Positions 8,307-16,800 of a stretch of 64,000 nt of DNA are shown here, one piece after another. Location of the stretch: positions 1 to 64,000 of IMG/VR virus record IMGVR_UViG_3300029957_000007. One strand, written 5' to 3'. The DNA comes from a virus. The first letter of the stretch is position 1, and the number at the start of each line of letters is the position of its first letter. Made by a program: the position numbers and the translations under genes. The notes beneath the pieces were generated by a model. The model made no database searches, was not told the origin of the DNA, and saw only the letters and a list, made by a program, of their open reading frames with translations.

Positions 8307-9047
8307 ATGTTCTTCTACGAAGCCTTCAGCACTTTCGATGGAGCCTATCGATCTGTGTTGAGAGACATCCTAACGAAGGCAAAGTACAGTCCTTCGTCTA
8401 GAGGCCGAAAGTTCTTTGAGATCCCACAGTACACATTCGTACTGGAGAATCCAATGAACAACGAAGTCTCAGCGACACCGCGAGGCTTCAAGAGAGAATT
8501 CGCTCAGAAGTTCTTTGAGTGGATCTGGAATGGTGAGTCAGACATCACCAAGCTCTTTGGTGTGAATGACAACGCCAAGAAGTTCAGCGACGAAGATATG
8601 AAGGGACGCAACACAGCATATGGACCTCGCTTTGTCGAACAGAGAGAGCGAATCATTGCTGAGCTGAAGAGAGATCCAGACACCAGACGAGCTGTGATCA
8701 ATATCCTCTATCCAATAGACTCAGAAATGCTGGAAGACTCGTTCAATGGGCTCACAAAGGTCGAGTACCCATGCACGATCGCACTGCAGTTCATGATCAG
8801 AGACAAGCAACTCAATCTTCATGTTCTGATGCGTTCGAACAACGCAGTCACAACGCTCTGCTATGATGTGTACAACTTCACACACATCCAAATGGCAGTA
8901 CTGCAGAGACTTCAGAACGAAGGAATGGAGATCGATCTCGGACATTACTATCACTCCGCAGTTTCGATGCACATCTTCGAAGATGAGATGAGCTTAGCGA
9001 AGAAGATCTTGAACTGGTACGTTCAAAGACAAGGCATCAAAATCTGA
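8307..9047 (+). CDS. Thymidylate-synthase-fold enzyme, probable dCMP hydroxymethylase-like
   Basis: 246 aa. Thymidylate synthase family landmarks are present: phosphate-binding DPDTRRAV (Arg127-Arg128), catalytic YPC with Cys156, QF.IRD.QLNLHVLMRS (Arg176-Ser177), and the late SMHIF (the TS H-x-Y motif with Phe in place of Tyr). Where thymidylate synthases have Asn that reads uracil (PFNxxSY), this protein has Asp187 (CYDVYNF). An Asp at this position is the known signature of cytosine-reading members such as T4 dCMP hydroxymethylase (gp42). The likely reaction is therefore hydroxymethylation of dCMP with methylene-tetrahydrofolate, giving hm-dCMP for modified phage DNA. The protein is shorter than ThyA. 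It opens a cluster with a U32 protein, deaminase, glycosyltransferase and kinase. dUMP activity cannot be excluded. Confidence 0.7.
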   Translation: MFFYEAFSTFDGAYRSVLRDILTKAKYSPSSRGRKFFEIPQYTFVLENPMNNEVSATPRGFKREFAQKFFEWIWNGESDITKLFGVNDNAKKFSDEDMKGRNTAYGPRFVEQRERIIAELKRDPDTRRAVINILYPIDSEMLEDSFNGLTKVEYPCTIALQFMIRDKQLNLHVLMRSNNAVTTLCYDVYNFTHIQMAVLQRLQNEGMEIDLGHYYHSAVSMHIFEDEMSLAKKILNWYVQRQGIKI

Positions 9048-9056
9048 GGAGGAAGC

Positions 9057-10127
9057 GTGCTCAAACTAATGGTTGGCAGCAACTACGACCCAGCGTTGCC
9101 TGAGGCTTTCAGAGCTCTCAACGAGAAGTATGCTGGTAATGGCATACAGATCCATGAGATCTATGGTTCAGTGCAAAGCGTTAAGGTGTTTGGTTCAGCG
9201 CGTCCTGACTTCCGTGTTCCTAAAACGGATGTTGAGACGTTCGGCAAGACGGTGAAGCAATTTGTTGATGCAGGAATCTTGGTGAACTACACCGAGAATA
9301 TTCCGATCGTCAAGAAGAGCGACATCGACAAGGTGTTGATCAAAGAGAAACTCGACATGCTGAAGAGCTTTGGCGTTGGGCGATTAACGATCAGCCATCC
9401 TCTTGCGATGGAGTTGGTTCAAGAGCTGTGCGACATTCCGATCGAGATCAGCACCATCTATCGAGCGAATACAGCGTACCAGCTGCGTGAGTTAAAGCGA
9501 CGGGCACCCAACATTAACAAGATGTGCTTGGATGTTGCTCAGAACCGGAACTTCAAACTCATCTTCAAGCTTCTCGAGGAAGCAAAGAAGCTCGGTATCG
9601 ACATCGAACTTCTGGCCAATGAGCTTTGCATTGCTGACTGCGCTGATCGAGTGCAGTGCTACAACGATCATGCTCAAGTGGCTGATGAGAAAGAAGCAGC
9701 TCAACAGAAGAGTTATCCGATGGGACGGTGCACTTATCTTCGCAATGCGATGAGTCCAGTTGAATGGACTCGTGCTCGCTTCATCTTGCCTCAGACGATG
9801 AAGTTCTACGAGTCAGTCACTGGCATCGATCATTTCAAGATCACTGGTCGTACTCACCCAACCAAGTACATCCTTTGGATCGTTGAGGAGTACTTGAAGC
9901 AAGACTTCCACGGTAATCTGCTTGGTCTTTGGGCTGATGTGAAGAACATTCAGCGCATTGCAAGAGGAGCAGAGGACTTCTTAGAACCTAACTTCTACAT
10001 TGACTCAGAACCATATGGCAGCGAGTTCATTCGCAGATATTTGAATGACCCGATGCTCATCGACTTGGATCTTGATCATGAGTATGACATACTCAACAAG
10101 ATCTTGGAGACGTCCCTACAGAAGTAG
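9057..10127 (+). CDS. U32-family Fe-S protein (UbiU/UbiV/RlhA/TrhP-like)
   Basis: 356 aa, GTG start with GAGGAGG upstream, nine bases after the TS-fold gene. Two U32 landmarks are visible: the Cys-containing block ELLANELCIADCADRVQC (residues about 184-201) and the motif GIDHFKITGRTHPTKY (residues 256-270), which matches the family's 'G.DslKIEGR.k...Y'. Cys191, Cys195, Cys201 and Cys225 could bind a 4Fe-4S cluster. Characterised U32 members are not simply peptidases: RlhA and TrhP add hydroxyls to cytosine-2501 of 23S rRNA and uridine-34 of tRNA, and UbiU-UbiV hydroxylate ubiquinone precursors. Next to a dCMP hydroxymethylase candidate, a role in base modification is attractive (inference). 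Confidence 0.6.
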   Translation: MLKLMVGSNYDPALPEAFRALNEKYAGNGIQIHEIYGSVQSVKVFGSARPDFRVPKTDVETFGKTVKQFVDAGILVNYTENIPIVKKSDIDKVLIKEKLDMLKSFGVGRLTISHPLAMELVQELCDIPIEISTIYRANTAYQLRELKRRAPNINKMCLDVAQNRNFKLIFKLLEEAKKLGIDIELLANELCIADCADRVQCYNDHAQVADEKEAAQQKSYPMGRCTYLRNAMSPVEWTRARFILPQTMKFYESVTGIDHFKITGRTHPTKYILWIVEEYLKQDFHGNLLGLWADVKNIQRIARGAEDFLEPNFYIDSEPYGSEFIRRYLNDPMLIDLDLDHEYDILNKILETSLQK

Positions 10128-10151
10128 GGCACACACTGACGGAGGTATGTA

Positions 10152-10490
10152 ATGAGCAAGAAAACCAAGAATGGCTTCAAGAAGCTTGAGAGCGGTGATC
10201 TGTCGTTCCGCTTCGAGCACTTTGAAGGTGGAGTGATCAAAGGTGGAGATGAGGTCAATGGTGACACGTTCACAGCTAGGATCTCGATGAGTGGAGCTGG
10301 TGAGGCTCCCGGTGTTTACAAGTCGGAGAAGAAAGCAAAGCAGCACATCATCGACTTCGTGAAGAAGCAGTTGAAGAGGACCTTGAAGGAATTCGAGAAG
10401 CGGTTGAAGGAAACCAAAGCTGATTTGAAGAGCGATGAGAAGGAAGTCGAGTTCCAGCAGAAGCTCCTCAAGAAACTGAAGAAGGTGTAG
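10152..10490 (+). CDS. Hypothetical protein with coiled-coil C-terminus
   Basis: 112 aa, not recognised. GGAGGT precedes the ATG. Residues 1-60 look like a small beta-rich domain (GDLSFRFEHFEGGVIKGG); residues 61-112 are a highly basic coiled coil. It sits within the nucleotide-modification cluster. Confidence 0.6.
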   Translation: MSKKTKNGFKKLESGDLSFRFEHFEGGVIKGGDEVNGDTFTARISMSGAGEAPGVYKSEKKAKQHIIDFVKKQLKRTLKEFEKRLKETKADLKSDEKEVEFQQKLLKKLKKV

Positions 10491-10494
10491 AGAC

Positions 10495-10956
10495 ATGAAG
10501 GACAAGAATGCTCTTTGGACTGATCTGCTGCTTCGCTTTGCAGCACAATCAGAATGCAAGTCGAGGCAGATCGGAGCAATCATCCTTGTAGAAAACCGTC
10601 TGGTCTCACAAGGGTGGAACAGTCCGCCACCTCATGTGAGCACAGACGACTGTTTGCGGTGTCAGTGTAAAGACAAGCCGCATGAGTCAGGAAAGAACCT
10701 TGACAATGCGATCTGCATTCATGCAGAACAAAACGCTATCATGAATGCTGTATACAACGGCATAGCATTGAACGGCGCTGAGATGTGGTGCACCAATAAG
10801 CCTTGCGATATCTGTGCTGCAATGATCTGCCGGTCTGGGATCAAGACAGTCATATACCTCAATGACTACCCATCTCAATACGCAGACATGTTCTTTGCTA
10901 AGTCGAACATCCGGGCGTTCTCAATCGAACAATACTCCAAATGGAGCAGTCAATGA
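10495..10956 (+). CDS. dCMP deaminase-like zinc enzyme
   Basis: 153 aa. Cytidine/deoxycytidylate deaminase motifs: HAEQNAI (His76, catalytic Glu78) and PCDICAAMI (Cys104, Cys107), the zinc ligands of the family. Extra cysteines in DDCLRCQCKDKPHESG (Cys53, Cys56, Cys58) resemble the structural-zinc insert of phage dCMP deaminases. The usual reaction is dCMP to dUMP, feeding dTMP synthesis. In a phage with modified cytosine it would also lower the pool of normal dCTP (inference). It overlaps the glycosyltransferase gene by four bases. Confidence 0.8.
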   Translation: MKDKNALWTDLLLRFAAQSECKSRQIGAIILVENRLVSQGWNSPPPHVSTDDCLRCQCKDKPHESGKNLDNAICIHAEQNAIMNAVYNGIALNGAEMWCTNKPCDICAAMICRSGIKTVIYLNDYPSQYADMFFAKSNIRAFSIEQYSKWSSQ

Positions 10957-12248
10957 AGATCCTTTACGCAGTGCAAGTGTCCAACACAACGAAGATGCCA
11001 GACGGTTCTATGAAATGGTTGCTTCGCAATGATGCATGTGTCAACATCATGCGTGGCATCTTGATCGCTGTGTTGAAGAAGAAGCCTCAATGGCAGTTCG
11101 TCGTGAAGTTGCCAAGGTTGAAGGACATCGCAGACATGAAGTCGTATGCTGAGCTCTTCCCTGAAGAGATTCGCGACAACATCATGATCTATGAGGACGA
11201 CATCCCGATCTCACCTGTGACCAGTCGCTTCCACTTCGACTTCTTGCGTAGAAGGAAAGAGTTCCTCATCAATCCATTCCTTCATGGCATTGATGTCATG
11301 ATCAATGATGAGAACACTCACACAATGAGCTGGAAGGTCGTGTTCCACGATCTCGGCTTGAGCATTCCGATGATCAGTACCAATTACTTCTTCGACAATC
11401 CTATTGGGAAGAAGACACCGAAAGGTGTTTGGTACTTCGATCGTCAAGTGGAGAGCTTCATTCACTCTGAGATCACAGCTTTCCAATGTGAAGCTACGAA
11501 AGATGAGACGATCAGAGTCCTTGATCAGCATCTCACAAGAAAAGGCGATTACACAATGCATTGGAAGCCTTCGATCTGGGGCATTGGATGCAGCGCCACT
11601 GAAGTGCTTGACAAGAGGATCCAAGCTTTTGAATTTCATTCTCTTAGCTTGAGACCAATCATCTATTTTGGCAATCGAATCACAGAGACCGCTGGTCGAT
11701 ATACCAACTGGGATGATTTTGCTTATGGCATTGGAAAGTTGCTAGCGATCAAAGATCACACTCAATTCTCTGCTTACATGCTTGATCCAACTCGTAAAGT
11801 GACACGAGAACAACAAAACGTCATTGATGACGGTTCAGATCATCGGATCACTTTGCTTCATCTCAACAGAGAGCAGTATCTTGGTTTCATTCGCGGTCAG
11901 CACATCAGCTGCAACCTCTTCGTCAATGAGGTACATGGTGGCGTGACTCACGCAGAAGCCATGTTGGCTGGCAACTTGATCATCTGCCCTCGAGTCAACA
12001 ACTACAAGATCAAGATCGAGAAATATGCGAAGAACTATCCGCTCTTCGTGAAGCACAAAGGCTTCAAGATAGATACCACTGACCTTGCGAAGAAGATGCA
12101 TTTGGCTCTCACCATGCCGAAGGCTGAGCAATTGAAGTGGAGGAAAATGCTTGTCAAAGCTGCAATGGAGAACGAGACGTATGAGTCAGCGGCTCCACGC
12201 ATCATCGCTGATATCACAACTGCCAGCAAGATGGAGCTGATGCCATGA
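10953..12248 (+). CDS. GT-B-type glycosyltransferase, possible DNA glycosyltransferase
   Basis: 431 aa. I chose the ATG at 10953 (ATGA overlap, GGAG upstream); it starts MKILYAVQ, a typical first Rossmann strand. The C-terminal half holds the donor-sugar signature NEVHGGVTHAEAMLAGN (residues 325-341), equivalent to the GT4/GT-B 'E..GxxxxEAMAxGxPVI' block, with a following strand LIICP. This supports a nucleotide-sugar-dependent glycosyltransferase. Its place between the deaminase and dNMP kinase genes, downstream of a dCMP hydroxymethylase-like gene, suggests it glycosylates hydroxymethylated bases as T4 glucosyltransferases do (inference). A cell-surface target is possible. Confidence 0.65.
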   Translation: MKILYAVQVSNTTKMPDGSMKWLLRNDACVNIMRGILIAVLKKKPQWQFVVKLPRLKDIADMKSYAELFPEEIRDNIMIYEDDIPISPVTSRFHFDFLRRRKEFLINPFLHGIDVMINDENTHTMSWKVVFHDLGLSIPMISTNYFFDNPIGKKTPKGVWYFDRQVESFIHSEITAFQCEATKDETIRVLDQHLTRKGDYTMHWKPSIWGIGCSATEVLDKRIQAFEFHSLSLRPIIYFGNRITETAGRYTNWDDFAYGIGKLLAIKDHTQFSAYMLDPTRKVTREQQNVIDDGSDHRITLLHLNREQYLGFIRGQHISCNLFVNEVHGGVTHAEAMLAGNLIICPRVNNYKIKIEKYAKNYPLFVKHKGFKIDTTDLAKKMHLALTMPKAEQLKWRKMLVKAAMENETYESAAPRIIADITTASKMELMP

Positions 12249-12424
12249 GCTTCACAGTGACGACGATCAAAGGAACTGACATCGTCAAAGCTGATATGGT
12301 GGATGTGAAAGATGGTATTCTTGAGTTTCAAAAAGAGACCAAGAGTAGCAGTCTTCGTTTTGGAAATTACAAAGTAGTTGCATCGTACAATATGAAGCAC
12401 GTCATCAAATGGGTGGAGAGATGA
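12245..12424 (+). CDS. Small hypothetical protein
   Basis: 59 aa, ATG overlapping the glycosyltransferase stop (ATGA) and ending with an overlap into the next start. It looks like a short beta-rich protein (MSFTVTTIKGTDIVKADMVD). The coupling at both ends supports it as real. Function unknown. Confidence 0.55.
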   Translation: MSFTVTTIKGTDIVKADMVDVKDGILEFQKETKSSSLRFGNYKVVASYNMKHVIKWVER

Positions 12425-12696
12425 TAAACTCAATTCGTATTTCACTTCACAATCTTTTAGTTCGATTGGCGATGTGGATTCATCCAAGTAAACAGACGGC
12501 GCAAGAAATGATATTGGATCTTCGAAGAGAGCGATTGATCTTTGGTGAATCGTTTTATACGATCGTAAAGATCGATCCATACAAAGTGTTCATCAAAGCT
12601 TCAATCAACAATGACAAGGTACCTACTACTGCTGAGATCGCCGATATCTTTAGTGGCGCTGGGACACGACACATTTATGAGAGGGTAGAACAATGA
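12421..12696 (+). CDS. Small hypothetical protein
   Basis: 91 aa, not recognised. Start chosen at the ATG at 12421, preceded by GGAGAG and overlapping the previous TGA. It is helical at the N-terminus with a weakly hydrophobic stretch (LLVRLAMWI), then a mixed domain. ATGA overlap with the kinase gene. Confidence 0.55.
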   Translation: MINSIRISLHNLLVRLAMWIHPSKQTAQEMILDLRRERLIFGESFYTIVKIDPYKVFIKASINNDKVPTTAEIADIFSGAGTRHIYERVEQ

Positions 12697-13265
12697 AGAT
12701 CATATTTGAAGGTGCAGACAAAACAGGCAAGACGACATTGGCCAATCTTCTCTCGAAGAAACTTGGCATGAAGATGTTCTATCCTCCGAGAGCAACTGAC
12801 AACGTGAGCTTCCCGGAAGGTGGAAAGATAGAGCACTACTTCTTAGGCATCAACAAAACAATGCTTGAGATGTTCAAGATGTTCGACAACTTCATCTGCG
12901 ATCGTTTCTTCATATCGGACGCAGTGTACTCTAAGATCTACGGAAGAACACAGAACATCAGCACGCCAATGATCACAAGCATCGAAGGCGATGTCTTAGT
13001 CGTTGTCACAACGTGCTCTTCTGCAACGAGAATGGAACGATTGATCGCAGAAAGTCCAGACGACACTGGACCAGAGTTTGATGAACATCTTCATGGTGTG
13101 ATGTTCACCGAGTACGTGAAGTTCTATGCTCCAAAGTTTCCAGCCAACTTCAGGTTCTTGATCGTTGACACTGGTCGTCACAATGAGAAGCAATGCATTG
13201 AGATGATAGAGGCAAAGATCAAGTTCATAAGGGCAATGCGCCTTAACAAGAAAAAGAAGTCGTGA
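12693..13265 (+). CDS. P-loop deoxynucleoside monophosphate kinase (thymidylate kinase-like)
   Basis: 190 aa. Walker A GADKTGKTT (residues 7-15) and the DRFF motif (residues about 70-73) match the thymidylate kinase and deoxynucleoside kinase superfamily; a basic lid region follows (SSATRMERLIAE). The enzyme would phosphorylate a dNMP with ATP. Phage versions are often tuned to modified nucleotides (T4 gp1 phosphorylates hm-dCMP), which fits the cluster here (inference). The exact substrate cannot be read from sequence. Confidence 0.75.
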   Translation: MKIIFEGADKTGKTTLANLLSKKLGMKMFYPPRATDNVSFPEGGKIEHYFLGINKTMLEMFKMFDNFICDRFFISDAVYSKIYGRTQNISTPMITSIEGDVLVVVTTCSSATRMERLIAESPDDTGPEFDEHLHGVMFTEYVKFYAPKFPANFRFLIVDTGRHNEKQCIEMIEAKIKFIRAMRLNKKKKS

Positions 13266-13825
13266 ACTTAAAGCTGATCAACGCAAAAGTCGAACTGTGT
13301 AATAAATGTAAGCTGTCACCAAACAGAGGTCTTGGTTATGGTGATGGAAAATCAAAGATCATGTTCATCGCTCAAAACGCTGGATGGCAACCGAAGTCTC
13401 GCACAGCAGACATCATCCCATTCGGTTTAGATGATGGTGGCAACAACAGTGGTAGAACACTCGTCAAGTTGTTCAAAGATGTAGAGATGAATGCACCATA
13501 CTACATCACCAACGTGATGAAGTGCCCGACACCAGACAATAGGCCTCCTACAGATGATGAGATCTTTCGATGCATAGACTTTCTTCGCTTAGAACTAGAG
13601 AGTCAGAAGCCGAAGTTGATCTTCGTCATGGGCAACGTGGCTAAGCACTCCTACAACTTCTACATGAAGCGGTTGTTGAAGAAATTGTTGGATGATGGTC
13701 ACTGCTGGTTTGTGCATTACATGTGGCATCCACGAGCAGTGATGAGGAATCCAAAGCTTTACGCACAATGGAAAACTGAGTTCGATGCGTTCTGGACTCA
13801 GTACAAACATCTGGTGAAACAATGA
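13262..13825 (+). CDS. Family 4-like uracil-DNA glycosylase with Fe-S cluster
   Basis: 187 aa, GTG start overlapping the kinase stop. Four cysteines at the family-4 spacing, Cys13, Cys16 (CNKC), Cys88 (MKC) and Cys104 (FRC), would bind 4Fe-4S. Other family features are IMFIAQNAG (degenerate motif A), GGNNSGRTL, TNVMKCPTPDNRPPT, IFVMGNVAKHS and the active-site-loop-like MWHPRAV. Such enzymes remove uracil from DNA. Motif A lacks the usual GExPG form, so substrate preference may differ. It directly precedes, and overlaps, the replicative polymerase gene. Confidence 0.8.
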   Translation: MNLKLINAKVELCNKCKLSPNRGLGYGDGKSKIMFIAQNAGWQPKSRTADIIPFGLDDGGNNSGRTLVKLFKDVEMNAPYYITNVMKCPTPDNRPPTDDEIFRCIDFLRLELESQKPKLIFVMGNVAKHSYNFYMKRLLKKLLDDGHCWFVHYMWHPRAVMRNPKLYAQWKTEFDAFWTQYKHLVKQ

Positions 13826-16800
13826 GCTTTGTCAACTTGCATATACACAGCGAGAACTCCTTACTCGATGGAGTTGGAACGATCAAAGAGATCGTGAAGA
13901 AAGCCAAAGAGCAAGGTTCACCTGCCATTGCTGTTACTGATCACGGTAATGTCAATGGTGCTGTGCAGCTCTATCAAGAATGCAAGGAAAACGGCATCAA
14001 ACCGATCTTTGGATCAGAGTTCTATTTCGGTTATGATGCTGAGAAGAAAGAGAAGAATACCGGCAACATGCACCTCATCGTGCTGGCTAAGAACAAGCAA
14101 GGCTTTGAGAATCTTCTGCGTCTCAACGGATGGGCCCACAAACACGGGTTCTATCGCAAGCCTCGCATAGACTTCGCTCATTTGAAAGAGTTGAAGGAAG
14201 GATTGATCGTTCTCTCTGGTTGTACTTCTGGTGTCATCGCCAAGAAGCTGATTGCCAAAGATTACGATGGAGCTTTAGAATGGGCAGAGAAATTCAAGAA
14301 GGTCTTTGGTGAAGACTACTATCTTGAGATGCAAGTGCACGACTACAAAGAACAAAGGGTCGTGAACAAAGGCATCATCAAACTCAGCGCAGAGTTGAAG
14401 ATCAAAACAGTCATCACCAATGATGCTCACTATGTCAACGAGGATGATGGTCTCCTCCAAGATGTGATGGCACTCATCAAGCAGAAGAAGACGTGGAAGG
14501 ATCGAAAGGAGGCTCTGGAAAGAATCAAACGTGGTGAGCCATCCAAAATGCCTTGGGAGCTTGGCTGCAAGCAACTGTGGATGAAGAGCGAAGACGAGAT
14601 GTTAGCGAGTTGGAAGGAATGGCATAAGGACTACATGGATCGTAAGATCTTTGAACGTTCTGTCGCTGAGACTGCGAAACTCTCGGAGAAGATAGACAAT
14701 GTCGCTATCGATTCATCTTACAAGTTTCCAAACATCGACTCTAAAAAGAGCGTTGAGGATACCTTTCAAGAAATGCTTGATGAAGGCTTTAAGAAACGAG
14801 GCTTCAAAGATTCAAGCAAAGATGAGAAAGCAAGAATCAAGTATGAACAGAAGATCCTTCAGGATTTAGGACTCCTGCCATACTTCGTGATCTTGGCCGA
14901 TGCAATCAAAGAAGCAAGGAAGCGTGGGATCATGGTTGGCATTGGTCGTGGTTCAGCCGCTGGTTCTCTCATCTGCTACTGCCTCGGCATCACAGGTGTC
15001 AATCCTCTGATCCACGGTCTGATGTTCGAAAGGTTCATCAGTCCAGCCAGAAAAGACATGCCTGATATTGACGTGGACTTCGAATCTGAACGCAAAGGCG
15101 AGATCGAAGAATACCTCATCAGCAAGTATGGTGAGGATAAGGTTGGACACGTTGCAACATATGGCATGATGCAGTTGAAGTCCTCCATCAAAGACGTTTC
15201 ACGTGTGATGGGTGGAGATCCAAAAGCTACCAACGATTTCACGGCTGTCTTCCCGAAAGACATTGACAAAGAAGTGAAGACGAAGTATCCGAAGCTTTCT
15301 GATTTTAAGGAAGCCTTCGCTGAGCACGTCGACAAGTTCTTGTCAGCACACGAGAAACATGAGAAGATCCTCAAAACAGCTTGGAAGCTCAAGGGTAGGA
15401 TTCGGCACATCAGTCAACATCCAGCTGGGATCGTCATCACTCCTAAGCCATTGGATCACTTGGTTGCGGTACAGCGACACGGTGGTAAGCTGTTGATTGG
15501 CTGGACAGAAGGTCAGAGGAAGGAACTGACTCCTTTCGGCTTTGTGAAGTATGACGTGTTGGGCATCAAAACGCTCGACATCTTGAAGAGAGCTTTGCAG
15601 CTTATCAAGAAGCGTCATGATAAAGACATCGACATTGAGACCATTCCGCTGACAGACAAGAAAGTCTACAAGAAAATGAGCAAGGGACTTTCACTCGGTT
15701 CCTTCCAGTTTGAAACTGACATCATGGCGATGATGCTCAGAGAACTTAAACCGGATTGCTTCGATGATCTTGCAGCTCTCAATGCTCTCGATCGACCTGG
15801 TCCGTTGCGAATGAAGATGGACAAGGTCTTCTATGATCTCAAGCATGGTGTTGAGAACAAGAATACGAAGAAGATGGTGAAACAGATCATGCGTAAGATG
15901 TTCCCTGAAACATACGGCGTTGTGCTGTATCAGGAACAAGTGATGATGGCTGCAATGCAGCTGTCAGGATTCTCAGTCATTGAAGCTGATGATATGAGAA
16001 GGACGATCACGAAGAATGTCGGTAAGTTCGACAAGCCAGAAGTCAAGAAACTGCTTGATGAAGTGAAGCATAAGTTCATCAGTCGTGCAACAAAGAAGAT
16101 CGGCGAGTCAGATGCTAAGTTCGTTTGGGAGATCATCTTCAAGTTCACTGAGTACGGCTTCAACAAGGCTCACTCAGTTTGCTATGCGATGATTGGCTAT
16201 CAATGCATGTATTTGAAAGTCAACTACCCAATCGAGTTCTACACAGCGATCCTTCAATGGTCCAGTGGCACTGACACTGAGGTCTACATTGAAGACGCTT
16301 TGAAGAACGGCATCAAGATCTTGCCAGTGGATATCAACAAGTCGAAGCTTCGCTTCAAGCCAGAAGGCGATGGCATCAGATATCCATTGGGTCACATCCG
16401 TGATGTGAAGAAAGCAGCCGTGAGGATCGTTGAAGAGAAATACAAAAGCTTCGACGACTTCCTCAAGAAGATAACAGGAAAGCGAGTCAACAAGAAGTCG
16501 ATCATGTCACTCATCAAGGCTGGTGCATTTGACTCGATGGATCCAAAGATCAAGCGTGACAAGCTTGCCTATCTCTACACTAAGATGAAAGCCAAACCAA
16601 AAGAGAGAGAGGCTATTGAACGAGAGAGGTGGGATGTTTCAAAGCTCCTGAAGATGGAGAAAGAAGCTTATGGCTTTGAATTCTCTGTCCATCTGTTCGA
16701 TGATATGCTCGTCAAGCTTGGAAAAGATCACGGCCTAGAACATTTAGAAAAGGTTTTCGAGAATGACGCCGGTTACCAAGCTCACGTTGGTGGTATCATT

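Noticed and set aside
9057-10127. Radical SAM enzyme
   Set aside because: No CxxxCxxC motif; the cysteine block and KITGR motif fit U32 better.
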